A stretch of 64,000 nucleotides of DNA from an uncultured Allorhizobium sp. (GCA_958439205.1 OY288189.1:699960-763959), one strand, 5' to 3'; counted from the stretch's first letter, positions 36,344 through 44,217 are shown. Numbers and translations are program-made. The notes: generated from the sequence alone by a model not told the origin.

Positions 36344-37069
36344 ATGAGCAGAGTGGCTTTGGTAACCGGCGGTACGCGCGGCATTGGTGCTGCGATTTCG
36401 ATCGCTCTGAAGAATGCCGGCTACACGGTGGCCGCAAACTTCGCCGGAAACGAGGAAAAGGCAAAGGCCTTTGAAGCCGAGACCGGCATTCCGGTCTTCA
36501 AGTGGGACGTGTCCAACTACCAGGCCTGCGTTGACGGGATCGACGCCGTCGAGGCTGCCCTCGGCCCGGTCGACGTGCTGGTCAATAATGCCGGCATCAC
36601 GCGGGACGCCATGTTCCACAAGATGACGCCGGACCAGTGGAACGAGGTCATCAACACGAACCTCACCGGCCTCTTCAACATGACGCATCCGGTCTGGACT
36701 GGCATGCGCGATCGCAGTTTCGGACGCGTGATCAACATCTCGTCGATCAATGGCCAGAAGGGCCAGATGGGCCAGGCCAACTACTCTGCCGCCAAGGCGG
36801 GTGATCTCGGCTTCACCAAGGCACTGGCGCAGGAAGGTGCTGCCAAGGGCATCACGGTCAACGCCATTTGCCCCGGTTATATCGGCACGGAAATGGTGCG
36901 CGCGATCCCGGAAAAGGTGCTCAACGAGCGCATCATCCCGCAGATCCCGGTCGGCAGGCTCGGTGAACCGGAAGAAATCGCCCGCTGCGTTGTCTTCCTT
37001 GCTTCCGATGATGCCGGTTTCATTACGGGATCGACGATTTCGGCGAATGGCGGCCAGTTCTTCGTCTGA
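36344..37069 (+). CDS. phbB: Acetoacetyl-CoA reductase
   Basis: A 241-residue NADPH-dependent SDR that reduces acetoacetyl-CoA to (R)-3-hydroxybutyryl-CoA for PHB synthesis. The cofactor motif TGGTRGIG is at 8-15, NNAGITRD at 81-88, the catalytic Ser near 133-134, and Y147/K151 in YSAAK. SINGQKGQMGQANYSAAKAG is the segment shared with PhbB proteins. The start is ATG 36344 with GGGGAGG at 36332-36338. It lies directly downstream of phbA in the usual rhizobial order; the PHB synthase gene is not in the window. Confidence 0.96.
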   Translation: MSRVALVTGGTRGIGAAISIALKNAGYTVAANFAGNEEKAKAFEAETGIPVFKWDVSNYQACVDGIDAVEAALGPVDVLVNNAGITRDAMFHKMTPDQWNEVINTNLTGLFNMTHPVWTGMRDRSFGRVINISSINGQKGQMGQANYSAAKAGDLGFTKALAQEGAAKGITVNAICPGYIGTEMVRAIPEKVLNERIIPQIPVGRLGEPEEIARCVVFLASDDAGFITGSTISANGGQFFV

Positions 37070-37093
37070 GCAACCGTCAGTGTTTCGCCTCGG

Positions 37094-37112
37094 GGCCGGC
37101 CTCGTGCCGGCC
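37094..37112 (+). terminator. Weak hairpin after phbB
   Basis: GGCCGGC/GCCGGCC 7-bp stem with loop CTCGT, 24 bases after the phbB stop. No proper T-run follows. Confidence 0.45.
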
Positions 37113-37159
37113 TCTTGCGTTTGTATGGCGTGACGCTCGCAAGACTGCATAGCGTTTCG

Positions 37160-37177
37160 GATCTCCGACGGGAGATC
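37160..37177. repeat. Inverted repeat
   Basis: A perfect 7-bp dyad, GATCTCC and GGAGATC, around a 4-base loop (GACG). Confidence 0.5.
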
Positions 37178-37187
37178 GGATAGGCCG

Positions 37188-37226
37188 TTAAGAATTACCG
37201 TCTTTTTCTGCCGGAGAAATTCTTAA
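37188..37226. repeat. Inverted repeat with AT-rich arms
   Basis: TTAAGAATT (37188-37196) and AATTCTTAA (37218-37226) are perfect reverse complements separated by 21 bases. The AT-rich arms suggest protein binding rather than an RNA stem. Confidence 0.5.
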
Positions 37227-37245
37227 TATCCACCGTACCCTATGG

Positions 37246-37260
37246 TTAACCAATTGTTAT
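37246..37260. promoter_or_regulatory. Near-consensus CtrA binding site
   Basis: TTAA, seven bases, TTAT: one mismatch from the CtrA consensus TTAA-N7-TTAA. It lies 16 bases before the GANTC-containing repeat. Confidence 0.3.
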
Positions 37261-37276
37261 TCCACAACATACAGCG

Positions 37277-37327
37277 GTGAACAAACCGGGAAGACTGCTC
37301 AGTCCGCGATTCGTCGTTGATTCGTTC
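37277..37327 (+). repeat. 51-bp intergenic repeat, copy 1
   Basis: GTGAACAAAC at 37277-37286, a 20-base variable spacer, then a 21-base block with two GATTCGT heptamers one helical turn apart (37307-37327). Copy 2 at 38991-39041 has the first block identical, the same spacer length and 20 of 21 positions identical in the second block. Confidence 0.6.
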
Positions 37328-37360
37328 CGGATTTGATCGACAAGTTAATTCAGCACACGA

Positions 37361-37394
37361 AAAAGCCGCCGAACCCGGGGTTCGGCGGCTTTTT
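37361..37394. terminator. Strong bidirectional terminator
   Basis: A 15-bp perfect stem (37361-37375 with 37379-37393), a 3-base loop and T-runs in both directions. It lies just beyond the stop of the minus-strand lipoprotein gene. Confidence 0.85.
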
Positions 37395-37408
37395 AGCAGA
37401 TATGCCTG

Positions 37409-37663
37409 TTAGCGGCAGCGTGCTTCGTAGGTGCGGCCGTAGCGATCGCGATAGACGCAATAGCCGGAACGTTCCTGAGAATTGCCGATCAGTGCGCCGG
37501 CGACGCCGCCCACACCGGCGCCAATGGCGGCACCCCGAACATTACCGGTAGCAACGCCACCAATGATGGCACCGGAGGCCGCGCCGATGCCGGCGCCACG
37601 TTCGGTTGCCGTGCAGGATGCGAGCGGGGCGATCAATGCGAGTGCCAGAAGGGTCTTTTTCAT
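37409..37663 (-). CDS. Small glycine-zipper lipoprotein
   Basis: An 84-residue exported protein. The signal peptide ends in the lipobox LASC with C17 as the lipidated Cys. A glycine-zipper core (about 24-62: GAGIGAASGAIIGGVATG and repeats) could form a membrane-associated helix pair, and the tail YCVYRDRYGRTYEARCR carries two Cys. This matches the YMGG-like glycine-zipper/17-kDa-antigen type of small envelope proteins. Function unknown, probably outer-membrane linked. It is terminated by the strong hairpin at 37361. Confidence 0.8.
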   Translation of the reverse strand: MKKTLLALALIAPLASCTATERGAGIGAASGAIIGGVATGNVRGAAIGAGVGGVAGALIGNSQERSGYCVYRDRYGRTYEARCR

Positions 37664-37704
37664 CGTCCTATACCTTTTATGTCGAGTTGAATTTTCACTT
37701 CAGG

Positions 37705-37857
37705 TCAAATTCGACCCATCAACATCAGGATGATGAGGATGAGCAGTACGAGGCCCAAGCCTCCCGACGGGCCGTAGCCCCAGCTGCGGCTATGTCCCCA
37801 GTTTGGCAGGGCGCCGATCAGCAACAGAATAAGAATGACGATGAGGATAGTACTCAT
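37705..37857 (-). CDS. DUF3309-like 50-residue hydrophobic peptide
   Basis: A 50-residue ORF with a hydrophobic N-terminal helix (TILIVILILLLIGALP), a central NWGHSRSWGYGPSGG turn and a second hydrophobic helix ending in GRI. This layout matches DUF3309 peptides common in Proteobacteria and often stress-associated; function unknown. ATG 37857 has AGGAGAG about 9 bases upstream. The first 68 bases overlap, in another frame, the 3' end of the upstream alpha/beta-hydrolase gene. Confidence 0.7.
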   Translation of the reverse strand: MSTILIVILILLLIGALPNWGHSRSWGYGPSGGLGLVLLILIILMLMGRI

Positions 37858-38857
37858 GGGGGCCCTCTCCTAAGCCTTGGTGCAGAATGCTGTCTTGTGC
37901 GGTCTGAACGCGACCAGCCGGACTTTGTTCCGTCCGGTTCAGGCCCATGCGCATGAACTGAAACATCTGGGCTGCGGCTCTGCCGGCGATAGGGCGCCGG
38001 TTTTTCGCCTGCAGCGTGGAGATGCCGTCTACGAATGCGCTGATTGCGCTTGCGGTCAGGGTCTGATGCTCGACCATCGGCAGATGCCCGCAATTGCGCA
38101 GAAGGACCGTCTGCACCTGCGGAAGCAACTTGGACACGCGCAGCTGATGGGCCGGCGGAACGATGGCGTCATCGGCCCCGACAATGTTCAGAACCGGTAC
38201 ACGGATTGACGGCAGATCCGCGACCAGTGTCGTCGCCGACATGAAATGAATGCAGGCAGCAATGTCTTCGGGTCTTGCCTGCAGCAATTGCAGCCGGACA
38301 TCTTCCATGGCCACGACCGCGCGATCGTTCTGCCAGGGGCATCCCTTGTCGAAAACGCATTCGACAGAGCCCCAGCGAAACTGCTCACTCGTGGAGATCC
38401 AGCGCTGGAAGAACTGGCGAAACAGGAAGTATCCAACGCGCGGGACGCGCAAAAGCTTGGCCGGCAGGCGCTCCTGGCCCTCGAAGCGACCGCAGGCGAA
38501 GGCGCCGATCAAGACGATCGACTTCACCAGTTCGGGATAATGCCGTGCAATCAGCAGCGAGACGAAGCCGCCCGTGGAGTGGCCGATCAGCGTGACTGGC
38601 CTGCCGCCGAAATCGCGCCTGAGTGCCTGGGCATAGGCTGCCGCTACCCCTTCGGGCGTAATCAGCTGACCCGGTGCGGCGAGTTTCCAGGGGTGGTGGC
38701 CGGGCAGGGCGTATGCCGCGCTCTTTGACTTTCGCACAACGTCCGGCGCATAGGTGCGCCAAAAGGATGGCGCCATGACCATGCCGTGGATCAGGGCGTA
38801 GTCCTGAGCCAACTCGTTGTTTCCGATCCATTCTGGGGGCGGCGGGGATAGCGTCAT
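37790..38857 (-). CDS. Alpha/beta-fold hydrolase
   Basis: A 355-residue serine hydrolase. The triad is visible as S94 in GHSTGG, D230 in GADDAIVPP and H258 in CGHLPMVEH, with the oxyanion region in IHGMVM. No secretion signal, so it is cytoplasmic; substrate unknown (esterase, lipase or dehalogenase-like fold). The start is ATG 38857 with GAGGTG about 6 bases upstream; longer starts (38905, TTG 38998) lack sites, and the longest would run into the repeat. About 65 residues follow the last catalytic block and form a low-complexity tail that overlaps the DUF3309 gene by 68 bases, which suggests read-through of an older stop (inference). Confidence 0.8.
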   Translation of the reverse strand: MTLSPPPPEWIGNNELAQDYALIHGMVMAPSFWRTYAPDVVRKSKSAAYALPGHHPWKLAAPGQLITPEGVAAAYAQALRRDFGGRPVTLIGHSTGGFVSLLIARHYPELVKSIVLIGAFACGRFEGQERLPAKLLRVPRVGYFLFRQFFQRWISTSEQFRWGSVECVFDKGCPWQNDRAVVAMEDVRLQLLQARPEDIAACIHFMSATTLVADLPSIRVPVLNIVGADDAIVPPAHQLRVSKLLPQVQTVLLRNCGHLPMVEHQTLTASAISAFVDGISTLQAKNRRPIAGRAAAQMFQFMRMGLNRTEQSPAGRVQTAQDSILHQGLGEGPHEYYPHRHSYSVADRRPAKLGT

Positions 38858-38942
38858 CAGTTTCACCTCGGCGGCGGAACGTGAAGATGTTCCCGATTGT
38901 TCCATCGGCTGGCTGTCTGGAAGGTTGATGCGGTCCGAGGGT

Positions 38943-39072
38943 GATTCAGCATCTGGTGTGGCGGACCCCAGGAGACTTCCAGATCTAGCCGTGAACAAAC
39001 ACTGAATCAGCCGGAGTCACCGATTCGTCGCTGATTCGTTCGCAGAGTGTTCCTGATTCAGAAAGATGATTC
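38943..39072. promoter_or_regulatory. Cluster of seven GANTC (CcrM) methylation sites
   Basis: GANTC occurs at 38943, 39004, 39014, 39022, 39033, 39055 and 39068. For DNA of this composition less than one would be expected in 130 bases. CcrM methylates GANTC in alphaproteobacteria and GcrA reads the methylation state at promoters. Confidence 0.6.
38991..39041 (+). repeat. 51-bp intergenic repeat, copy 2
   Basis: Same architecture and orientation as copy 1 at 37277-37327: an identical 10-base block, a 20-base spacer with only 8 matches, and a 21-base block with one difference. The two copies bracket the lipoprotein, DUF3309-like and hydrolase genes. Confidence 0.6.
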
Positions 39073-39200
39073 TGATCAAGGGTTTGCGAGGAATTCTGGG
39101 GTGTTTGCGACAAGCGCCTTGCCTTTGACCCTGTTCGTCGCCATGTGTTGGCCAAGGGTGCCGGAATGCAGAAGCGCGGTCCCGGCAAGCGGAGCGGTCC

Positions 39201-42200
39201 TTGAATACGCAACCCATGATCTTGAGTGGCCGCGGCGTCAACGCTGTGCTGGGGCCAACGAACACTGGCAAGACCCATTTCGCCATCGAACGCATGGTCG
39301 CGCACGGGTCGGGCATGATCGGGTTGCCGCTCAGACTTCTGGCCCGCGAGGTCTATACCCGTGTTGTCGAGCGGGTCGGCGTGAAGAACGTCGCGCTGGT
39401 GACCGGTGAAGAGAAGATCAGCCCTCCGAACGCCCGCTTTTCCGTCTGCACCGTCGAGGCTATGCCGCGGGAAACGAAAGTGGCCTTCGTCGCGATCGAC
39501 GAGATCCAGCTCGCTGGCGACCTTGAACGCGGGCACATCTTCACCGATCGCCTGCTGCACCTGAGAGGGCGTGAAGAGACGCTGCTGCTCGGGTCTGCGA
39601 CGATGAAGTCGATCCTCATCCAGCTGCTGCCCGGCATCACCATCGTCGAGCGCCCCCGGCTTTCGCAGATCTTCTATGCGGGCCAGAAAAAGATTACCCG
39701 TCTGCCGCAGCGCACCGCCATCGTCGCTTTCTCCGCTGACGAGGTCTATGCGATCGCCGAGCTCATTCGGCGCCAGCGCGGCGGAGCGGCCGTGGTGTTG
39801 GGTGCGCTCAGCCCCCGCACGCGCAACGCTCAGGTTGGTCTCTACCAGGAAGGCGATGTCGATTATCTCGTCGCCACCGATGCCATCGGCATGGGGCTCA
39901 ATCTCGATGTCGACCATGTCGCCTTTGCCCAGGACCGCAAGTTCGACGGCTACCAGTTCCGCAATCTCAATCCGGGCGAACTGGGCCAGATTGCCGGTCG
40001 TGCCGGTCGACACATCAAGGATGGCACGTTTGGCGTGACGGGCCGCGTTGATCCTTTCGATGAGGAACTGGTGGAGCGGCTTGAAACCCATCAATTCGAT
40101 CCTGTCAAAGTTCTGCAATGGCGGACGGAGAAGTTCGACTTCTCTTCTATTGCCGGCCTGCAGCGAAGCCTCGATGCGGTACCCCGCGTCGAAGGACTGA
40201 CGCGCGCCCTGCCGGCGACCGATCAGCAGGCGCTTGAGTATCTGTCGCGCTATCCTGAGATTTCCGACATCACGGACCGACCGGAACGCGTGGAAAAACT
40301 CTGGGAAGCCTGTGCTCTGCCCGACTATCGGCGCATTACGCCTGCACAGCATGCAGATCTGATTCAGAGTCTCTATTTTGATTTGGTCAGGCGGGGCACC
40401 GTGAACGAGGATTTCCTCGGCGAACAGGTGCGCCGGGCAGACCGGACCGATGGCGAGATCGACACGCTTTCGGCGCGGATTGCCCAGATCAGAACATGGA
40501 CTTACGTGTCGAACCGGCCCGGCTGGCTTGCCGATCCGACACACTGGCAAGAAAAGACGCGGGAAATCGAAGACCGATTGTCCGATGCGTTACATGAACG
40601 GTTGACGAAACGCTTTGTTGATCGCAGGACATCTGTGCTCATGAAGCGCTTAAGAGAGAATGCAATGTTGGAAGCTGAAATCAGTGTGAACGGCGATGTC
40701 TTCGTGGAAGGCCATGCCATGGGACAACTCTCCGGTTTCCGGTTCACGCCGATCTCCGGCATGGAAGGTCCGGATGCCAAGGCAGTTCAGGCCGCCGCAT
40801 ACAAGGCTCTGGCGCTGGAGTTCGAAGCGCGGGCAGCCCGCCTGCATGCTTCTGGCAATAATGACCTTGCCATCGGCTCGGATGGTCTCGTCCGCTGGCT
40901 CGGCGACCCTGTTGCCCGTCTAACCGGTACGGATCACATCCTGCATCCGCGCGTCATTCTGCTTGCCGACGAGCAGCTGACCGGCATTGCCCGTGATCAT
41001 GTTGCTGCCCGCGTCGAGCGCTACGTCAATCATCACATCTCGACCGTGCTGAAGCCGCTCGATGACCTCTCCCGCGCAGAAGACCTGCAGGGCTTGGCCA
41101 AGGGTCTTGCCTTCCAGCTCGTCGAGAACCTCGGTGTGCTCTTCCGCCGCGACGTGGCAGACGACGTCAAGACGCTCGATCAGGATGGTCGTGCATCCAT
41201 GCGCCGCTACGGCGTGCGCTTCGGTGCCTACCACATCTTCATGCCGGCTCTGCTGAAGCCGGCTCCGGCCGAACTGATCACGCTGCTCTGGGCGCTGAAG
41301 AACGACGGCCTCGACAAGCCGGGTTATGGCGATCTGATCCCGGTGCTGGCTGCCGGCCGTACCTCTGTCGTCACGGATCCGAGCTTCGAGCGCACGTTCT
41401 ACAAGCTCGCCGGCTTCCGTTTCCTCGGCAAGCGCGCAGTTCGCATCGATATCCTCGAGCGTCTCGCCGATCTCATTCGTCCGCTCCTGCAGTGGAAGCC
41501 GGGTTCGCCGGCGCGTCCTGACGGCGCTTATGACGGCCGCCGCTTCACGACGACGACCGCCATGCTTTCCATTCTGGGTGCGACGCCTGACGACATGGAA
41601 GAGATCCTCAAGGGTCTCGGCTATCGTGCAGACAGCGTTTCGGCCGAAGAGGCTGCGGCCTTCCTCGCTGCGCAGGCTGGCTCTGCTGCGGCTGAGGCTC
41701 CGGCGGCTGCCGACAAGAGCGACGACGCCGTCGATGATGCCGATCAATCCGCCGAGGCATCTGCCGAAGGCGAGGCACCGGCTGCTGTGACTGAAGAGCC
41801 TGCTGCAGCGGTTGCCGCTGAAGCGGTCGAGCCTGCCGCTGCCGAAGAGCAGTCGGCCGAGCCGACTGAGCCGAAGCCCGTTCTGCTCTGGCGTCCGGGT
41901 GGTCGTAACGACAACCAGCGTAGCACCGGCCGTCCGGCTGGCGATCGCCGTCCGCAGGACCAGCGCAACGCGGCTCCGCGCGAAGGCGGCGAGGCTGCTG
42001 GCGAGAAGCGCGGCGAAGGCCGTCGCGATGATCGCCGTTCCGACAATCGCGGTGAGCGTCGAGACGACAATCGTGGCAAGTTTGCCGGCAAGGGCGACCG
42101 CCAGGATCGTGGCGACCGCAAGGACCGTGGTCCGAGGCCGGAGCGCGACAACAACAAGTCGCAGCCGGCACGCTTCGAGGCAAAGCCGCCGCGCAAGGAG

Positions 42201-42266
42201 AAGCCGATCGATCCGGATTCGCCTTTCGCCAAGCTCGCGGCTCTCAAGGAGCAGCTGAAGAAGTAA
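39201..42266 (+). CDS. Suv3-like DExH RNA/DNA helicase with Arg/Asp-rich tail
   Basis: A 1021-residue SF2 helicase of the alphaproteobacterial group related to mitochondrial Suv3. Walker A GPTNTGKT is at 18-25, motif II DEIQ at 100-103, motif III GSAT at 131-134 and motif VI QIAGRAGR at 263-270. The middle of the protein (about 480-810) is a long conserved family region. From about residue 815 the protein becomes Ala/Glu-rich and then Arg/Asp/Gly-rich, probably disordered and RNA-binding. The start is TTG 39201 with GGAG 6 bases upstream; ATG 39216 is an alternative. Its stop overlaps the next ATG by one base. Confidence 0.9.
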   Translation: MNTQPMILSGRGVNAVLGPTNTGKTHFAIERMVAHGSGMIGLPLRLLAREVYTRVVERVGVKNVALVTGEEKISPPNARFSVCTVEAMPRETKVAFVAIDEIQLAGDLERGHIFTDRLLHLRGREETLLLGSATMKSILIQLLPGITIVERPRLSQIFYAGQKKITRLPQRTAIVAFSADEVYAIAELIRRQRGGAAVVLGALSPRTRNAQVGLYQEGDVDYLVATDAIGMGLNLDVDHVAFAQDRKFDGYQFRNLNPGELGQIAGRAGRHIKDGTFGVTGRVDPFDEELVERLETHQFDPVKVLQWRTEKFDFSSIAGLQRSLDAVPRVEGLTRALPATDQQALEYLSRYPEISDITDRPERVEKLWEACALPDYRRITPAQHADLIQSLYFDLVRRGTVNEDFLGEQVRRADRTDGEIDTLSARIAQIRTWTYVSNRPGWLADPTHWQEKTREIEDRLSDALHERLTKRFVDRRTSVLMKRLRENAMLEAEISVNGDVFVEGHAMGQLSGFRFTPISGMEGPDAKAVQAAAYKALALEFEARAARLHASGNNDLAIGSDGLVRWLGDPVARLTGTDHILHPRVILLADEQLTGIARDHVAARVERYVNHHISTVLKPLDDLSRAEDLQGLAKGLAFQLVENLGVLFRRDVADDVKTLDQDGRASMRRYGVRFGAYHIFMPALLKPAPAELITLLWALKNDGLDKPGYGDLIPVLAAGRTSVVTDPSFERTFYKLAGFRFLGKRAVRIDILERLADLIRPLLQWKPGSPARPDGAYDGRRFTTTTAMLSILGATPDDMEEILKGLGYRADSVSAEEAAAFLAAQAGSAAAEAPAAADKSDDAVDDADQSAEASAEGEAPAAVTEEPAAAVAAEAVEPAAAEEQSAEPTEPKPVLLWRPGGRNDNQRSTGRPAGDRRPQDQRNAAPREGGEAAGEKRGEGRRDDRRSDNRGERRDDNRGKFAGKGDRQDRGDRKDRGPRPERDNNKSQPARFEAKPPRKEKPIDPDSPFAKLAALKEQLKK

Positions 42267-42676
42267 TGGACGACAAGCAGTCACAAAGCGGTTCGCGCCA
42301 GCGCATCGACAAGTGGCTGTTCTTCGCCCGTGTGGCAAAATCACGCAGCCTCGCGCAAGAGCGCGTGGCTTCGGGCCATGTCAGTGTCAATGGCCAGAAA
42401 ATTCGCCAGGTCAGCCATCAGGTCAAGCCTGGCGATAAGCTCGAGATCGCAATGCCCGAGCGCGACCTGGTGCTGGTCGTGAAACTACCCGGCGAGCGGC
42501 GCGGCCCTTACGAGGAAGCAAAGCTTCTTTATGAGGATCTCACGCCTCCGGCCGAGAAGAAGCCCTTCAGCCCATCCGAGCCTGGAGTTCGGGCGCCTGG
42601 AGCCGGACGACCCACGAAGAAGGAGCGCCGCGCGCTCGATGAACTGCGTGGCGAGCCGGATTGGTCGGCGGATTAG
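42266..42676 (+). CDS. S4-domain RNA-binding protein (Hsp15/HslR-like)
   Basis: A 136-residue basic protein. The S4 fold (about 13-60) reads RIDKWLFFARVAKSRSLAQERV and GHVSVNGQ, close to Hsp15, which binds stalled 50S subunits with a nascent chain. A basic, proline-containing tail follows. Its ATG overlaps the helicase TAA by one base, so the two are cotranslated, pointing to a joint role in RNA or ribosome handling. Confidence 0.9.
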   Translation: MDDKQSQSGSRQRIDKWLFFARVAKSRSLAQERVASGHVSVNGQKIRQVSHQVKPGDKLEIAMPERDLVLVVKLPGERRGPYEEAKLLYEDLTPPAEKKPFSPSEPGVRAPGAGRPTKKERRALDELRGEPDWSAD

Positions 42677-42865
42677 AAAATTTCTACAAAGGCGCCAGAA
42701 TTGAGGGTGTTTATCCTTGCCTTGTCGGGGATTCCGCTTTAGCTCACATGCCGTCCGACATTAATTCCCGGTGGGGCGCGAGCCTTCCGAACAGGGTGTC
42801 ACCCGATCGGAATACCCGCATTCGTCTCTCTCCTGCCGTTCGAGAACGTCATCCTGGAGTGCCGC

Positions 42866-43204
42866 ATGACCTATATCGTCACTGACAACTGCATTCGCTG
42901 CAAATACACCGATTGTGTCGAGGTCTGCCCCGTCGATTGCTTCTATGAGGGCGAAAACTTCCTCGTCATCCATCCGGATGAATGCATCGACTGTGGTGTC
43001 TGCGAGCCGGAATGTCCTGCTGAGGCGATCAAGCCGGATACCGAGCCGGGTCTCGACAAGTGGCTCAAGATCAACGCCGATTACGCGAAGATCTGGCCGA
43101 ACATCACTGTCAAGAAAGAGCCGATGCCGGAAGCCAAGGAGATGGACGGCGTGGACGGCAAGTTCGAGCAGTTCTTCTCGGAGAATCCTGGTTCGGGCGA
43201 CTGA
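42866..43204 (+). CDS. fdxA: Seven-iron ferredoxin FdxA
   Basis: A 112-residue electron carrier. Cysteines at 9, 12, 17, 21, 25, 40, 43, 46 and 50 fit a [3Fe-4S] cluster (C9, C17, C50) plus a [4Fe-4S] cluster (C21, C40, C43, C46). A long acidic C-terminal extension is typical of the FdxA/Azotobacter FdI group. ATG 42866, with TGGAG about 10 bases upstream. The order S4 protein, fdxA, carD is one I associate with other Rhizobiales. Confidence 0.95.
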   Translation: MTYIVTDNCIRCKYTDCVEVCPVDCFYEGENFLVIHPDECIDCGVCEPECPAEAIKPDTEPGLDKWLKINADYAKIWPNITVKKEPMPEAKEMDGVDGKFEQFFSENPGSGD

Positions 43205-43585
43205 TACCAGGATTGCGGTTGGGCCTGAGTGAATCCTGCCCAAATTTCCATCACTTGACGGCGGATTCGCCCTTGTGTGCGTCACGATTGTGGCGCACTG
43301 CACTAAAATATTGATTTCCTCGTCTTTTTGTGATAGCCTCTTGGAACTGTTCCACTTTGCGGCATAGCTATGCCCTGAACCATCACGAAAGCAACTTCAC
43401 CAACGCGCGATTTCCGTGACATCGGCGACACCGCTTGTGTCGTGTCTCCGTCGCGACGAGGTGTCTTTGACTGTGTGGCGGACTGGATCAGGATGACAAG
43501 TTTCGCAGTCTTGTCGTCTCATCCGGGCCTGACCGACCCGGCGCCGGCATCTCGCCGGGAGCAAAACAGGGAGTATTTGAATAGA
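43205..43585. promoter_or_regulatory. 381-base non-coding region upstream of carD
   Basis: Contains a plausible sigma-70 promoter (TTGATT at 43311, 17 bases, TAGCCT at 43334) and an 8-bp dyad with one mismatch at 43277-43298 (GTGCGTCA/TGGCGCAC). The remaining sequence would be a 5' leader of about 240 bases, unusually long; I see no recognisable riboswitch. Confidence 0.4.
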
Positions 43586-44161
43586 ATGACGACCCAGCAG
43601 AAGAAGAATTCCTCGGCGCGCCACGGCTTCAAGACCGGCGAGTCGATCGTATACCCCGCTCACGGCGTGGGTACCATCACCGCCATCGAAGAGCAAGAAG
43701 TGGCCGGGATGAAGCTCGAGCTTTTTGTGATCGATTTCGAGAAGGACAAGATGCGTCTGAAGGTTCCGGTCGCCAAGGCCGTGAGCATCGGAATGCGCAA
43801 GCTCTCCGAGACCGATTTCGTCGATCGCGCTCTCAAGGTCGTGCAGGGCAAGGCCCGCGTCAAGCGCACCATGTGGTCGCGTCGTGCGCAGGAATATGAT
43901 GCCAAGATCAATTCCGGTGACCTGATCTCGATCGCAGAAGTCGTTCGCGACCTCTATCGCGCCGAGAACCAGCCGGAGCAGTCTTATTCCGAGCGTCAGC
44001 TTTATGAAGCTGCGCTCGACCGCATGGCTCGCGAAATCGCTGCCGTGAACAAGATGTCCGAGACGGAAGCCGTTCGCCTTGTCGAGGTCAACCTCGCCAA
44101 GGGTCCCAAGCGCGGCAAGACGATCGAAGAAGACGATACCCAGGAAGAAGAAGCCGCGTAA
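43586..44161 (+). CDS. carD: CarD-family transcriptional regulator
   Basis: A 191-residue protein that binds RNA polymerase and stabilises promoter open complexes. The N-terminal RNA-polymerase-interacting domain (about 14-70) reads FKTGESIVYPAHGVGTITAIEEQ; the C-terminal helical DNA-binding domain includes TMWSRRAQEYDAKINSGDL; an acidic tail closes it. ATG 43586 follows AGGGAG by 12 bases; an in-frame TTG at 43577 is possible. Long upstream leader and strong terminator suggest a single-gene unit. Confidence 0.94.
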   Translation: MTTQQKKNSSARHGFKTGESIVYPAHGVGTITAIEEQEVAGMKLELFVIDFEKDKMRLKVPVAKAVSIGMRKLSETDFVDRALKVVQGKARVKRTMWSRRAQEYDAKINSGDLISIAEVVRDLYRAENQPEQSYSERQLYEAALDRMAREIAAVNKMSETEAVRLVEVNLAKGPKRGKTIEEDDTQEEEAA

Positions 44162-44184
44162 AGCAGCTTCAGTGCATGGTCATG

Positions 44185-44217
44185 AAAAAACCTCCGGTGA
44201 GAACCGGAGGTTTTTTT
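44185..44217 (+). terminator. Rho-independent terminator of carD
   Basis: Stem AACCTCCGGT/ACCGGAGGTT, loop GAGA, seven T residues. Confidence 0.92.

Larger units (their letters stand above)
37070..37408. other. 339-base structured intergenic region after phbB
   Basis: No protein gene is visible. In order it contains the weak phbB hairpin, two further inverted repeats (37160-37177, 37188-37226), a near-consensus CtrA site (37246-37260), the first copy of a 51-bp repeat with two GANTC sites (37277-37327), and a strong bidirectional terminator (37361-37394). The density of structure suggests regulatory DNA or a small RNA. Confidence 0.55.
38858..39200. promoter_or_regulatory. 343-base control region between the hydrolase gene and the helicase gene
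   Basis: Divergent gap holding promoters for both genes, repeat copy 2 and a cluster of seven GANTC sites. GGAG at 39191-39194 serves the helicase TTG at 39201. No RNA gene was recognised. Confidence 0.6.

Noticed and set aside
38985..40550. A 521-codon open frame on the minus strand
   Set aside because: Antisense to the helicase gene, whose motifs are unambiguous.
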